Shown here one piece after another: positions 28,350 to 35,461 of a stretch of DNA of 64,000 bases. Each line of letters opens with the position of its first letter. The stretch's first letter is position 1. The notes beneath the pieces are model-generated. The model was given only the letters and a program-made list of their open reading frames with translations. It was not told where the DNA came from and did no database searches. Made by a program: the position numbers and the translations under genes. Source of the stretch: Flavobacterium beibuense (GTDB lineage: Bacteria > Bacteroidota > Bacteroidia > Flavobacteriales > Flavobacteriaceae); assembly GCF_004151245.1 (NCBI RefSeq), contig NZ_JUIW01000010.1, positions 124,001 to 188,000 of the forward strand. The letters run 5' to 3'.

Positions 28350-28751
28350 TTATGCAATTTCCTGACAAAGCTCTACAAGCACGCCATTTGTGCCTTTAGG
28401 GTGTAAAAAAGCAACAAGCTTATTGTCGGCTCCTTTTTTAGGAGTTTCGTTGAGTACGGTAAAACCCTCTTCCTTTAGTCGGGCAATTTCGGCAACAATA
28501 TCTTCTACGTCAAAAGCGATGTGGTGTATACCTTCTCCCTTTTTCTCTAAGAACTTTGCAATAGGACTGTCTGGGTTTGTAGCTTCCAGAAGTTCAATTT
28601 TGTTAGGGCCGTTCATAAAGAAAGAAGTCTTAACGCCTTCGCTTGCCACTTCTTCCATTTTATATGCCGGAGCGCCAAAAAGTTTTTCAAAAAGCTGGTT
28701 GGATGCCTCTAAATCCTTAACTGCTATACCTATGTGTTCTATTTTTCTCAT
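28350..28751 (-). CDS. mce: Methylmalonyl-CoA epimerase
   Basis: A 133-aa vicinal-oxygen-chelate enzyme that interconverts (R)- and (S)-methylmalonyl-CoA in propionate/succinate metabolism. Metal-binding positions are visible as the His in KIEHIGIAVKDL, the Glu in KIELLEAT, the His in GIHHIAFDV and the Glu in GVLVELCQE. Length is typical. It is the last chromosomal gene before the left boundary of the integrative element. Confidence 0.94.
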   Translation of the reverse strand: MRKIEHIGIAVKDLEASNQLFEKLFGAPAYKMEEVASEGVKTSFFMNGPNKIELLEATNPDSPIAKFLEKKGEGIHHIAFDVEDIVAEIARLKEEGFTVLNETPKKGADNKLVAFLHPKGTNGVLVELCQEIA

Positions 28752-28797
28752 TGTGTATTTTCTTTAAAGGAGGTAAAGATACTTTATAAAACAAAAA

Positions 28798-28824
28798 AAC
28801 CGCAACTCTTTTGAAGTTGCGGTT
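28798..28824 (-). terminator. Original terminator of the tRNA gene, displaced by the element
   Basis: Stem AACCGCAACT / AAGTTGCGGTT, with T7 on the minus strand, directly after the tRNA 3' remnant at 28825-28871. Before integration this hairpin would have followed the intact tRNA gene now at 38990-39063. Confidence 0.8.
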
Positions 28825-28871
28825 GTGGTCCCACCTGGGCTCGAACCAGGGACCACCTGATTATGAGTCAG
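28825..28871 (-). repeat. attL: 47-bp remnant of the tRNA 3' half
   Basis: Identical over 47 bp to 38989-39035. It runs from the anticodon arm through the T arm and acceptor 3' strand and lacks the 5' half, so it is not a functional tRNA. It is the chromosomal 3' end displaced when the element entered. Confidence 0.92.
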
Positions 28872-28984
28872 TGTCTATATATTTTTCTTTCTTTATAAAT
28901 ACTTGCCAATAGTTTCTTTATCAAAGAATTAAGAACATTGATATTTGTGTTTATTTTCTCTTCTTATCATATGTTTTTTTTGAA

Positions 28985-29005
28985 TGTTTAACCTATGTTT
29001 AACCC
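28985..29005 (+). repeat. Left subterminal 21-bp repeat (putative recombinase arm site)
   Basis: Contains TGTTTAACC followed by TATGTTTAACCC. A same-orientation copy with one mismatch lies at 38918-38938 near the other end. Paired subterminal repeats inside att sites are typical of integrase or excisionase arm binding sites. Confidence 0.6.
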
Positions 29006-29011
29006 TTTGTT

Positions 29012-29281
29012 TTAGTGTGAAGCCTCACAATGTAAAACTCTGTAGTAAGTATCATTTGGTTCTCCATTCATGTAATCCTCAAAGTATACATGAACACCAT
29101 CAAGATTACAATCTGTAGTATCTGAGGGTTCAATATACCCTTCCTGAAGCTGGCTGCCTTCTATTAAGGTATAATAACAGTTACAACTTTCATTGTCTTT
29201 TTGGCTGTCATCTTCTGAAGAGCAAGCTGTGTAGATGAAGGCACACAGAAGTATGCTCAGTAATAATAATTGTTTTTTCAT
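29012..29281 (-). CDS. Small Cys-containing lipoprotein, element cargo
   Basis: An 89-aa predicted lipoprotein: signal MKKQLLLLSILLCAFIYTAC with lipobox Cys at residue 20. A short acidic Ser/Asp linker and a compact ~60-aa domain with Cys at CNCYYTL, TDCN and LHCEASH follow, suggesting disulfide bonds. No family was recognised. It lies 15 bp after a membrane-protein gene on the same strand, and the two form a unit at the left end of the element. A surface-exclusion or immunity role is possible but unsupported. Confidence 0.7.
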   Translation of the reverse strand: MKKQLLLLSILLCAFIYTACSSEDDSQKDNESCNCYYTLIEGSQLQEGYIEPSDTTDCNLDGVHVYFEDYMNGEPNDTYYRVLHCEASH

Positions 29282-29296
29282 GGTTTGTTTATTTAA

Positions 29297-30016
29297 TTAA
29301 TATTGGTTGTAGTATTCCATCAAGTACTTGTATTCATTTTGAAGAGATCTCTTAACTCCTGCATATATTAAAGTTAATGCAGGAAATAAAAATCCACATA
29401 ATACCCATAACCACTTACTGCCCTTATTATACTTTGTCAAGTCATAACATACTTGAGTAGCAAAAGCTCTATTAACAAGGTTAGCAATAAGAAGTATAAT
29501 AGAATAAGTTTGATATTCTTCAATTGTAAAACTATCTATTAGGTCTTGATCAATAGTCTTTAAAATCAAGATTACAAGTAATATTAATACTCCATACAAA
29601 AGAGTTAAAAGCTTAGTAAGTTTTATTTTTTTATACAGTTTTATATTATCATCATTTACATCTTGATTTATCTTTTTTTGAGGTAGCTCATTTAACTTTG
29701 TTTTCTTATTTACAGCAAGCTTATCTCTATACCCTCCTCCTATAAGAGTTCTTATCTCTTCATCAGTCTTAAAAATTAATAGATATATACTCAATCCTAT
29801 TAACACAATACAGCTTACTACTATACTCTTTAAAGAAACATCTATACCAAGAAGCCCAACATAATACTCTGATAAGGACATTGAGATATGATTTTTTTCA
29901 TAATACAGGAACAAACTAATATCATAAGGCTCTTTAGTAAGGTTTGATATGACAAGTAGTACAATACCTATTATTATTAGCACTACTGGGATTTTCTTTT
30001 CTTCTAGTTGTATCAT
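29297..30016 (-). CDS. Four-helix membrane protein, element cargo
   Basis: A 239-aa protein with helices at ~9-26 (VVLIIIGIVLLVIS), ~62-80 (IVVSCIVLIGLSIYLLIF), ~134-152 (LLTLLYGVLILLVILIL) and ~172-224, the last part being WLWVLCGFLFPALTLIYAGV. A charged cytosolic loop lies between helices 2 and 3. No family was identified. Known type VI-B accessory proteins (Csx27, Csx28) are also small membrane-associated proteins, but no resemblance can be claimed and this gene is over 1.5 kb from cas13b. It is divergent from the XRE gene, with an operator-like palindrome between them. Confidence 0.7.
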   Translation of the reverse strand: MIQLEEKKIPVVLIIIGIVLLVISNLTKEPYDISLFLYYEKNHISMSLSEYYVGLLGIDVSLKSIVVSCIVLIGLSIYLLIFKTDEEIRTLIGGGYRDKLAVNKKTKLNELPQKKINQDVNDDNIKLYKKIKLTKLLTLLYGVLILLVILILKTIDQDLIDSFTIEEYQTYSIILLIANLVNRAFATQVCYDLTKYNKGSKWLWVLCGFLFPALTLIYAGVKRSLQNEYKYLMEYYNQY

Positions 30017-30070
30017 AATTTTATATAGTTAGCATATATGTTAACCAACAAGACAAAAATAAAGCAAATT

Positions 30071-30096
30071 TTGAGTTGACATAAAAATCAACTTAA
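30071..30096. promoter_or_regulatory. Palindromic operator candidate between membrane-protein and XRE genes
   Basis: Arms AGTTGA (30074-30079) and TCAACT (30088-30093) are perfect inverted repeats, extendable to 9 bp with one mismatch. The element lies 5 bp before the XRE start and within the 84-bp divergent promoter region. It is a natural site for the XRE product. Confidence 0.55.
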
Positions 30097-30100
30097 AAAA

Positions 30101-30322
30101 GTGAAAGATTACACTCTACATAAAAAAGTAGGAAAGCGAATTCAGCAAATTAGAGATGAGAAAAACATCTCTCAGCAGGATTTAGCTGCAAGGTGTAATT
30201 TTGAAAAAAGTAGTATGTCCAGGCTTGAAGCAGGTAATGTTAATGGCACATTATCTACCTATGAAAGAGTTGCTAAAGGTTTAAATGTGGAAATTGTGGA
30301 ACTCTTTAAATTTAAAGATTAA
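30101..30322 (+). CDS. XRE-family HTH transcriptional regulator
   Basis: A 73-aa Cro/CI-type repressor that is almost only the HTH domain: VGKRIQQIRDEKNISQQDLAARCNFEKSSMSRLEAG, then LSTYERVAKGLNVEIVELF. The start is GTG at 30101. Such minimal XRE proteins commonly control mobile-element genes, including antitoxin or lysogeny-like switches. It is divergent from the membrane-protein/lipoprotein pair, and the AGTTGA...TCAACT palindrome sits in the shared promoter region, so autoregulation and control of that pair are likely. Confidence 0.88.
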   Translation: MKDYTLHKKVGKRIQQIRDEKNISQQDLAARCNFEKSSMSRLEAGNVNGTLSTYERVAKGLNVEIVELFKFKD

Positions 30323-30407
30323 TCTTTTGGCTATTAATATTAATCTTAAACCTTCTTCATTTCTAAAATTTCATAAAATAAAGCAATGTTTAACCTCTCT
30401 TACACAT

Positions 30408-30851
30408 TCAGCTTAACAAACCAAATTCGGAGAAGCTATAATATCCTTCTTTAGTGACTATTAAGTGATCTATTAGTTTAATATCTAATAATTCTGAGGC
30501 TTTTTTTATTTTAGCTGTGATAGTTTTATCTGATTCACTAGGAATTAAAGTGCCACTTGGATGGTTATGAGCTATGATGATATTTGAAGCATGACACTTT
30601 AAAGCTACTGCAAACAAAAGCTTTATATCTACAACTGTACCACTTACTCCTCCCTTTGATAAATTATAAACTCCTAAAACCTCATTAGCATAATTGAGCA
30701 TCAATATTTTAAATTCTTCCTGCAATTCTAATGTGTCAATATTCCAAGAACCTAGGAGTACTTGAAAAGCTTTTAAACTACCTGTAATTTTTATTTTTTC
30801 ACTAGTATTATTAAAGTATGATACCTTTATTTCAGCAACTTTGTTTTCCAT
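30408..30851 (-). CDS. radC-like: RadC-like JAB/MPN domain protein
   Basis: A 147-aa protein consisting of the MPN+/JAB1 domain of the RadC family. The motif AHNHPSG...SESD gives H95, H97 and D108, and the preceding strand has EEFKILMLNYANEVLGVYNLSKGG. The start MENKVAEIKV at 30851 is chosen because the longer frame to 30920 would overlap the upstream gene. RadC paralogues lacking the HhH domain are very common on Bacteroidota mobile elements; they are predicted metallo-hydrolases but their role (DNA processing, anti-restriction) is unproven. It is co-directional with the 136-aa gene upstream, 52 bp away. Confidence 0.9.
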   Translation of the reverse strand: MENKVAEIKVSYFNNTSEKIKITGSLKAFQVLLGSWNIDTLELQEEFKILMLNYANEVLGVYNLSKGGVSGTVVDIKLLFAVALKCHASNIIIAHNHPSGTLIPSESDKTITAKIKKASELLDIKLIDHLIVTKEGYYSFSEFGLLS

Positions 30852-30903
30852 AATCTTTATATTAATAGCCAAAACCTGAAATAACAAGTTCTGGCTATTT
30901 AAT

Positions 30904-31314
30904 TTACTCTGCATTAACAAGAAGATTATTTTTTACAGTTTCTTTTTCTGTCCTACCTTTCATGAACTCATCAACGGTAGTTTCTGATTTCTCAGGACTA
31001 TATTCCTGCTTAGAAACTTCTTCAGGTTCATATTCATACCTGTGATGTAAAATGATTGTTTCTCCGGTATCCCTAATGGTATATTCATAAGGTTCAGAAG
31101 ATACTTTCTTAATAGCTCCCGCGATATCAGTACCTATTAAAGCCTGACATGTTAATTCATCAAAGGTTGATGGAATAGTGGCCTTCTTAGCCGTTGCATA
31201 AAAACTTCCTGTTACCTGAGATTTTACCATCTCCATTCCTCCCTGTAATTCCAGTACAAAAAACTTTTTACCTTCATCTGAAGTTCTTTCTAAATAATTA
31301 ATAATTCTTACCAT
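30904..31314 (-). CDS. Uncharacterised protein upstream of RadC
   Basis: A 136-aa soluble protein. The N-terminal ~95 residues look globular (MVRIINYLERTSDEGKKFFV, TCQALIGTDIAGAIKKV, YTIRDTGETIILHHRYEY). The tail is acidic and Lys/Glu-rich (EPEEVSKQEYSPEKSET), probably disordered. No family was recognised. Its position just before a mobile-element RadC suggests a common module, and its promoter lies in the same 247-bp gap as the cas13b promoter, read the other way. Confidence 0.65.
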   Translation of the reverse strand: MVRIINYLERTSDEGKKFFVLELQGGMEMVKSQVTGSFYATAKKATIPSTFDELTCQALIGTDIAGAIKKVSSEPYEYTIRDTGETIILHHRYEYEPEEVSKQEYSPEKSETTVDEFMKGRTEKETVKNNLLVNAE

Positions 31315-31373
31315 GACTTTCTGGTTTTTATAGTTAATAATCTTAATTAGGCAGAAACATTTTTGTTTCCTAA

Positions 31374-31414
31374 GGGATGGGTGGGGGTATTGAGTTTTTG
31401 TTTTGGAAGGGGGG
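31374..31414 (+). other. G-rich tract in the cas13b upstream region
   Basis: GGGATGGGTGGGGG is followed 21 bp later by GGGGGG, within otherwise very AT-rich DNA. Four G-tracts on one strand could form a G-quadruplex with one long loop, or mark a protein-binding or origin site. Only composition supports this. Confidence 0.4.
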
Positions 31415-31513
31415 CTATTTGTATAAGGTAGATTGCTTATTTATCATAGAGTAAAATATTTTAGAAAAAAATTTTCGCAACACTTTACTATAAAACCTAA
31501 CAAAAAGTTAAAA

Positions 31514-31529
31514 TACTTATCTTTAAGTA
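31514..31529. promoter_or_regulatory. Palindrome upstream of cas13b
   Basis: Perfect inverted repeat TACTTA-TCTT-TAAGTA, 32 bp before the cas13b start codon. It overlaps TATCTTTA, one base away from the TAnnTTTG -7 box, so it may be an operator overlapping the promoter. Confidence 0.4.
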
Positions 31530-31561
31530 CTATTTAATAATCTAAATAACCACACTTTGAA

Positions 31562-34500
31562 ATGGAAGAAACTACCACTATGGGTAAAGGTGTTGCCTAT
31601 GACCATACTTTATTTAAAGACAAACACTATTTTGCTGGCTATCTTAATCTTGCAGTAAATAACATTGAGAATGTATTCAAAACAGTATATAAAAATCGCT
31701 TTGATATTAAGCAACATAATTTATACAAGATATTAGATTCTCTTGATGGACAAATATCAGAACCTGATTATATTGAGAGAGTTAGTTTTCTTAAACAATA
31801 TTTTCCCGTTTTACACTATCTAGACTTACATCCTGATAATAAAAGGTTTACCAAAGAAGAGGATAAAGTTAAAGCAAGAAGAAGATATTTAATTAACAAC
31901 TTACGATTATTAATTGAAACCTTAAGTAAGCTTAGAGATTTTTATACTCACTATTATCATAAACCTTTAAGCATTGAACAAAACACTTTTAGTCTTATAG
32001 ATAACATCTTTTTAAATGTTGTTATTGATGTAAAGAGACAAAAGAAAAAAAATGATCATACCAGACAGCTTTTAAAAGATTCCCTAAAAGAGGAAATGGA
32101 CATTCTATATCAAAAAACAAAAGCAAGTCTAAAAGAAAAACAGAAAGAAAACACTCGTATTAAACTTGATAGTGAAACTATAAATAATACTATTTTTAAT
32201 AATTCTTTTAGTCATTTGATTTATAGGCGAAAAAAAGCAGATAATGATATTTTATCTGCATCATGTAAATCTGAATACAAAGGGGAACCAACTGAGAATG
32301 GTATAAATGTTTCTGTAGATGGATTATTATTTTTCCTAGGAATCTTTTTATCAAGAAAAGAAAGTAACGACTTAAGAGGCAGAATAAAAGGTTTTAAAGG
32401 AACTGTGATTAAAGACCTTCCTGACTTTCCAAATGAGAAAAACAATAGTCTTAAATTTATGGCTACACACTGGGTTTTCACTTATTTAAACATAAAACCC
32501 ATAAAACAAAAGTTAAATACTAATTTCTCCCGAGAAACATTGTTACTTCAGATTGTTGATGAGCTTACCAAAATACCTAATGAAATTTACCGCAATTTAT
32601 GTTTTAAAAAACAACAGGAATTTGTAGAAGATATAAATGAATACATTAAAGAAGGGGATGATATAGACACGTTAAATAGCTCAACAGTTATACATCCTGT
32701 AATTCGAAAAAGGTATGAAAATAAATTTAATTATTTTGTTTTAAGATACCTTGATGAGTTTGTAAGCTTTAACTCACTGCGATTTCAAATATATTTAGGT
32801 AACTATGTTCATCATATCCAAAGAAAAAAACTATCAGGAACTGAATATGAAACAGAAAGAGTCATTAAAGAAAAAATTAATGTATTTGGAAAATTATCAG
32901 AAGTAAGTAATATTAAAGGTGATTATTTTATTCAAAATAATCCTGATAATGAAGCTTTAGGTTGGGAAATTTATCCTAATCCCTCCTATAACTTTACAGG
33001 TAACAACATTCCCATATACTTTGACATTAATGATCAAGATAAAGAAAAAATAAACGAATATAAATCTATAAGAAATTTCTCAGAAAAGAGAATACTGAGA
33101 AAAAAGAATAAAAAGAATAAGCAAGAGATTTTTGATTTAATAAATAATACGCTTACTACACGAGTATTTACTGCTGAACCTACTGCTATTCTATCTCTTA
33201 ATGAATTGCCTGCACTTTTATATACAATCTTATGTGAAAATAAAACAGCAAGTGAAATAGAAAATTTATTAAGACGTACATATCTGAAAAGATTAAACAC
33301 TATTAAAAACTATCAGCCAGGAACTTTGCCTCAATCAAAAATAACAAAGAATTTAAACAAAAGCACCAATCAAGAAAGTTTAGATGTCTCCAAGCTTATA
33401 AAAGCAATGAAACATGAGATAAGTATTAGTAATGAAAAGCTTACTCTAATTAAAAAAAATCAAAACGAAGTTAAAGACACATCACATAGAAGAAAGTATG
33501 TTTTTAATAGTAAAGAATTAGGTATAGAGGCTACTTGGCTTGCCAATGACTTAAAACGTTTTATGCCTAAAAAGGTAAGAGAAAATTGGAAAGGGTATAT
33601 GCATAGTCAACTACAAAATTCAATAGCATATTACAGCCAAAAGCCAAAAGAGGCTTTATCAATACTTTCATCAGTATGGAACTTTAATGATGATAATTAT
33701 ATTTGGAATGAAGGTATCAAAAAGGCTTTTAACGAAAAGGAATTTGAAAAATTTTATTGTAAATACCTAGCTAGCAGAAACAAAACCTTAGAAAAACTAA
33801 AAGAGAATTTAGATAATCTTGAATACAAAACCGATAAAAGGAAACTAGATAAGTTTATTAAGCAGCAAAACCTAGATTGTCTTTTCCATATAAGGACTTA
33901 TACTATAGATAGTACTCAGGAACAAATTAACAAACTGCTTGCAAAACCCTTAGTTTTTCCAAGAGGTATTTTTGACAGTAAACCTACCTTTGTAAAGAAT
34001 GAAAGTGTAACTGAAAAGCCTGAATTGTTTGCAGATTGGTATACCTATACATACAAAGAGCATCCTCTTCAGGAGTTTTATAGCTTTACAAAGGATTATG
34101 AATGTAACTTTAAAAAAGAAAAACTTACCGTAAAGGAATTTGTAAAAAATCAAGAACAATTAAATCCTGAAGAGCAACTAAATCTTTTTAAACTTAAAGA
34201 AGATCTGTCTATTAAATGTATAAAAAACCAAGATCTTTTTCTCAAACTTGTTGTAGATAATATATATAATAAAATCTTTGAATACAATATAGATATATCA
34301 TTAAAAAACCTTTATATAAGTAGGAAAGAACGCATAGCAATAGGCTTAAAAGCTAAAGAACTGAATCAAATCAATGATAGTTATATTTGGGGTAAAACAA
34401 TCTTATATCAAGACAAACAGATTAGAGAAACAAAAGTACAACTAAAAGATATAAATAAAATTAAACGTTTTTTAGAAGAAGATAAGGTAAAGCAAATTTT

Positions 34501-35005
34501 AAGCTATGATATAAATAAACAATGGGAAATAGAAGAATTAAAGTATGAGCTTTATATTAAACCCAACTCTTATGAAGTAATAAGAAGAGAAAAACTATTT
34601 AAGGCTATTCAGGAGTTTGAAAGTTATATTTTAACGATTAATAACTTTGATGGTTCAAATCACCCTTCTATATTAGAATATAATAGTAACCCTAGGTTTA
34701 AGCATTATGTGGTAAATGGATTATTATTAAAAAAAGGACTTGCAACAAATGAAGAAATAGAATGGTTATTAGCTAAAGGGCAGAAAGAGTTTAACACATT
34801 TGATAAAAGTATTGTTGAAAAACCTGAAATTATACAAAAAGCTTTTTTACTTGTACTTATAAGAAATAAGTTTGCCCATAGTCAATTACCTATTAAAGAA
34901 TACTACGAAATGATTAGAAGCTATACTAAGAACATTGAAAACCTGAACACAACTGAAATAATATTCCAGTTCACAACAAACACTATTAATGAATTAAAAA
35001 GGTAA
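31562..35005 (+). CDS. cas13b: Cas13b, type VI-B CRISPR RNA-guided RNase
   Basis: A 1147-aa effector, within the usual ~1100-1200 aa of Cas13b. It has the two HEPN RNase motifs RxxxxH near the two ends: RDFYTH (R125-H130) and RNKFAH (R1101-H1106). HEPN domains at the extreme N- and C-termini are the arrangement of subtype VI-B, in contrast to Cas13a. The middle is Lys-rich and has no other recognisable domain, as expected for the crRNA-binding lobes. The protein processes its own crRNA and cleaves target RNA, with collateral RNase activity in the family. The ATG at 31562 is used; M7 is an alternative. A CRISPR array begins 57 bp after the stop. No cas1, cas2, csx27 or csx28 was recognised nearby. 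The gene is cargo of a tRNA-integrated element. Confidence 0.95.
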   Translation: MEETTTMGKGVAYDHTLFKDKHYFAGYLNLAVNNIENVFKTVYKNRFDIKQHNLYKILDSLDGQISEPDYIERVSFLKQYFPVLHYLDLHPDNKRFTKEEDKVKARRRYLINNLRLLIETLSKLRDFYTHYYHKPLSIEQNTFSLIDNIFLNVVIDVKRQKKKNDHTRQLLKDSLKEEMDILYQKTKASLKEKQKENTRIKLDSETINNTIFNNSFSHLIYRRKKADNDILSASCKSEYKGEPTENGINVSVDGLLFFLGIFLSRKESNDLRGRIKGFKGTVIKDLPDFPNEKNNSLKFMATHWVFTYLNIKPIKQKLNTNFSRETLLLQIVDELTKIPNEIYRNLCFKKQQEFVEDINEYIKEGDDIDTLNSSTVIHPVIRKRYENKFNYFVLRYLDEFVSFNSLRFQIYLGNYVHHIQRKKLSGTEYETERVIKEKINVFGKLSEVSNIKGDYFIQNNPDNEALGWEIYPNPSYNFTGNNIPIYFDINDQDKEKINEYKSIRNFSEKRILRKKNKKNKQEIFDLINNTLTTRVFTAEPTAILSLNELPALLYTILCENKTASEIENLLRRTYLKRLNTIKNYQPGTLPQSKITKNLNKSTNQESLDVSKLIKAMKHEISISNEKLTLIKKNQNEVKDTSHRRKYVFNSKELGIEATWLANDLKRFMPKKVRENWKGYMHSQLQNSIAYYSQKPKEALSILSSVWNFNDDNYIWNEGIKKAFNEKEFEKFYCKYLASRNKTLEKLKENLDNLEYKTDKRKLDKFIKQQNLDCLFHIRTYTIDSTQEQINKLLAKPLVFPRGIFDSKPTFVKNESVTEKPELFADWYTYTYKEHPLQEFYSFTKDYECNFKKEKLTVKEFVKNQEQLNPEEQLNLFKLKEDLSIKCIKNQDLFLKLVVDNIYNKIFEYNIDISLKNLYISRKERIAIGLKAKELNQINDSYIWGKTILYQDKQIRETKVQLKDINKIKRFLEEDKVKQILSYDINKQWEIEELKYELYIKPNSYEVIRREKLFKAIQEFESYILTINNFDGSNHPSILEYNSNPRFKHYVVNGLLLKKGLATNEEIEWLLAKGQKEFNTFDKSIVEKPEIIQKAFLLVLIRNKFAHSQLPIKEYYEMIRSYTKNIENLNTTEIIFQFTTNTINELKR

Positions 35006-35062
35006 AATTACACTTACAGTAGGGTAAGTAAAATATTGAAAATAAATACATTAAAGATTGTG

Positions 35063-35428
35063 ACTGTAACTAATCTTAATTTGAAAGGTATTCACAACAG
35101 TCTGTTGTTTTCTGCTTGTTGCCATTTAGTTGTAACAGACCTTAATTTGAAGAGTAATCACAACTTGTGCAAAGTTATATTAATATGTATTATTCTTGTA
35201 ACAGACCTTAATTTGAAGGGTATTAACAACAGTACACGCTTCTCTCTGTGCTTTAGCTATGTTGTAACAGACCTTAATTTGAAGGGTATTCACAACTTAC
35301 TATTACTTTTTTTAGTCTGTTGTTTTGTTGTAACAGACCTTAATTTGAAAGGGATTAACAACTTTATTGTTTTATCTACCTATAGGGGTAGGGTTGTAAC
35401 AAACCTTAAGTTGAATGGTATTAACAAC
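35063..35428 (+). CRISPR. Type VI-B CRISPR array: six 36-bp repeats, five 30-bp spacers
   Basis: Repeats are at 35063-35098, 35129-35164, 35195-35230, 35261-35296, 35327-35362 and 35393-35428; all five spacers are exactly 30 bp. The consensus begins GTTGTAACAG, has a central CCTTAATTTGAAGGG and ends CACAAC, with complementary ends as in known Cas13b repeats (GTTG...ACAAC). That resemblance implies transcription in the cas13b direction and crRNAs of the form spacer-repeat. Only the fourth repeat matches the consensus fully: the first is altered in its 5' half and the last in its 3' half. The last 13 nt of spacer 4 equal the first 13 nt of spacer 1. A GAAA-tetraloop terminator follows at once. 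Confidence 0.97.
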
Positions 35429-35430
35429 AA

Positions 35431-35459
35431 AAAAGGCTTACAGAAATGTAAGCCTTTTA
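35431..35459. terminator. GAAA-tetraloop terminator shared by the array and the integrase gene
   Basis: A perfect 12-bp stem AAAAGGCTTACA / TGTAAGCCTTTT closes a GAAA loop two bases after the last repeat. Because of A- and T-runs on both sides it can end both the crRNA precursor and the convergent integrase mRNA. A near-copy lies at 38951-38978. Confidence 0.85.
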
Positions 35460-35461
35460 AT

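Noticed and set aside
28825-28871. A second tRNA gene at the left end of the element
   Set aside because: Only the 3' half is present; the acceptor 5' strand and D arm are missing. It is an att remnant.
29297-30016. Csx27 or Csx28, the VI-B accessory proteins
   Set aside because: It is a small membrane protein, but no sequence feature links it to these families, it is not adjacent to cas13b, and it forms its own unit with a lipoprotein and XRE gene.
30852-30920. Start of the RadC-like protein at 30920
   Set aside because: It would overlap the 3' end of the upstream gene, and MENKVAEIKV at 30851 is a better N-terminus for the domain.
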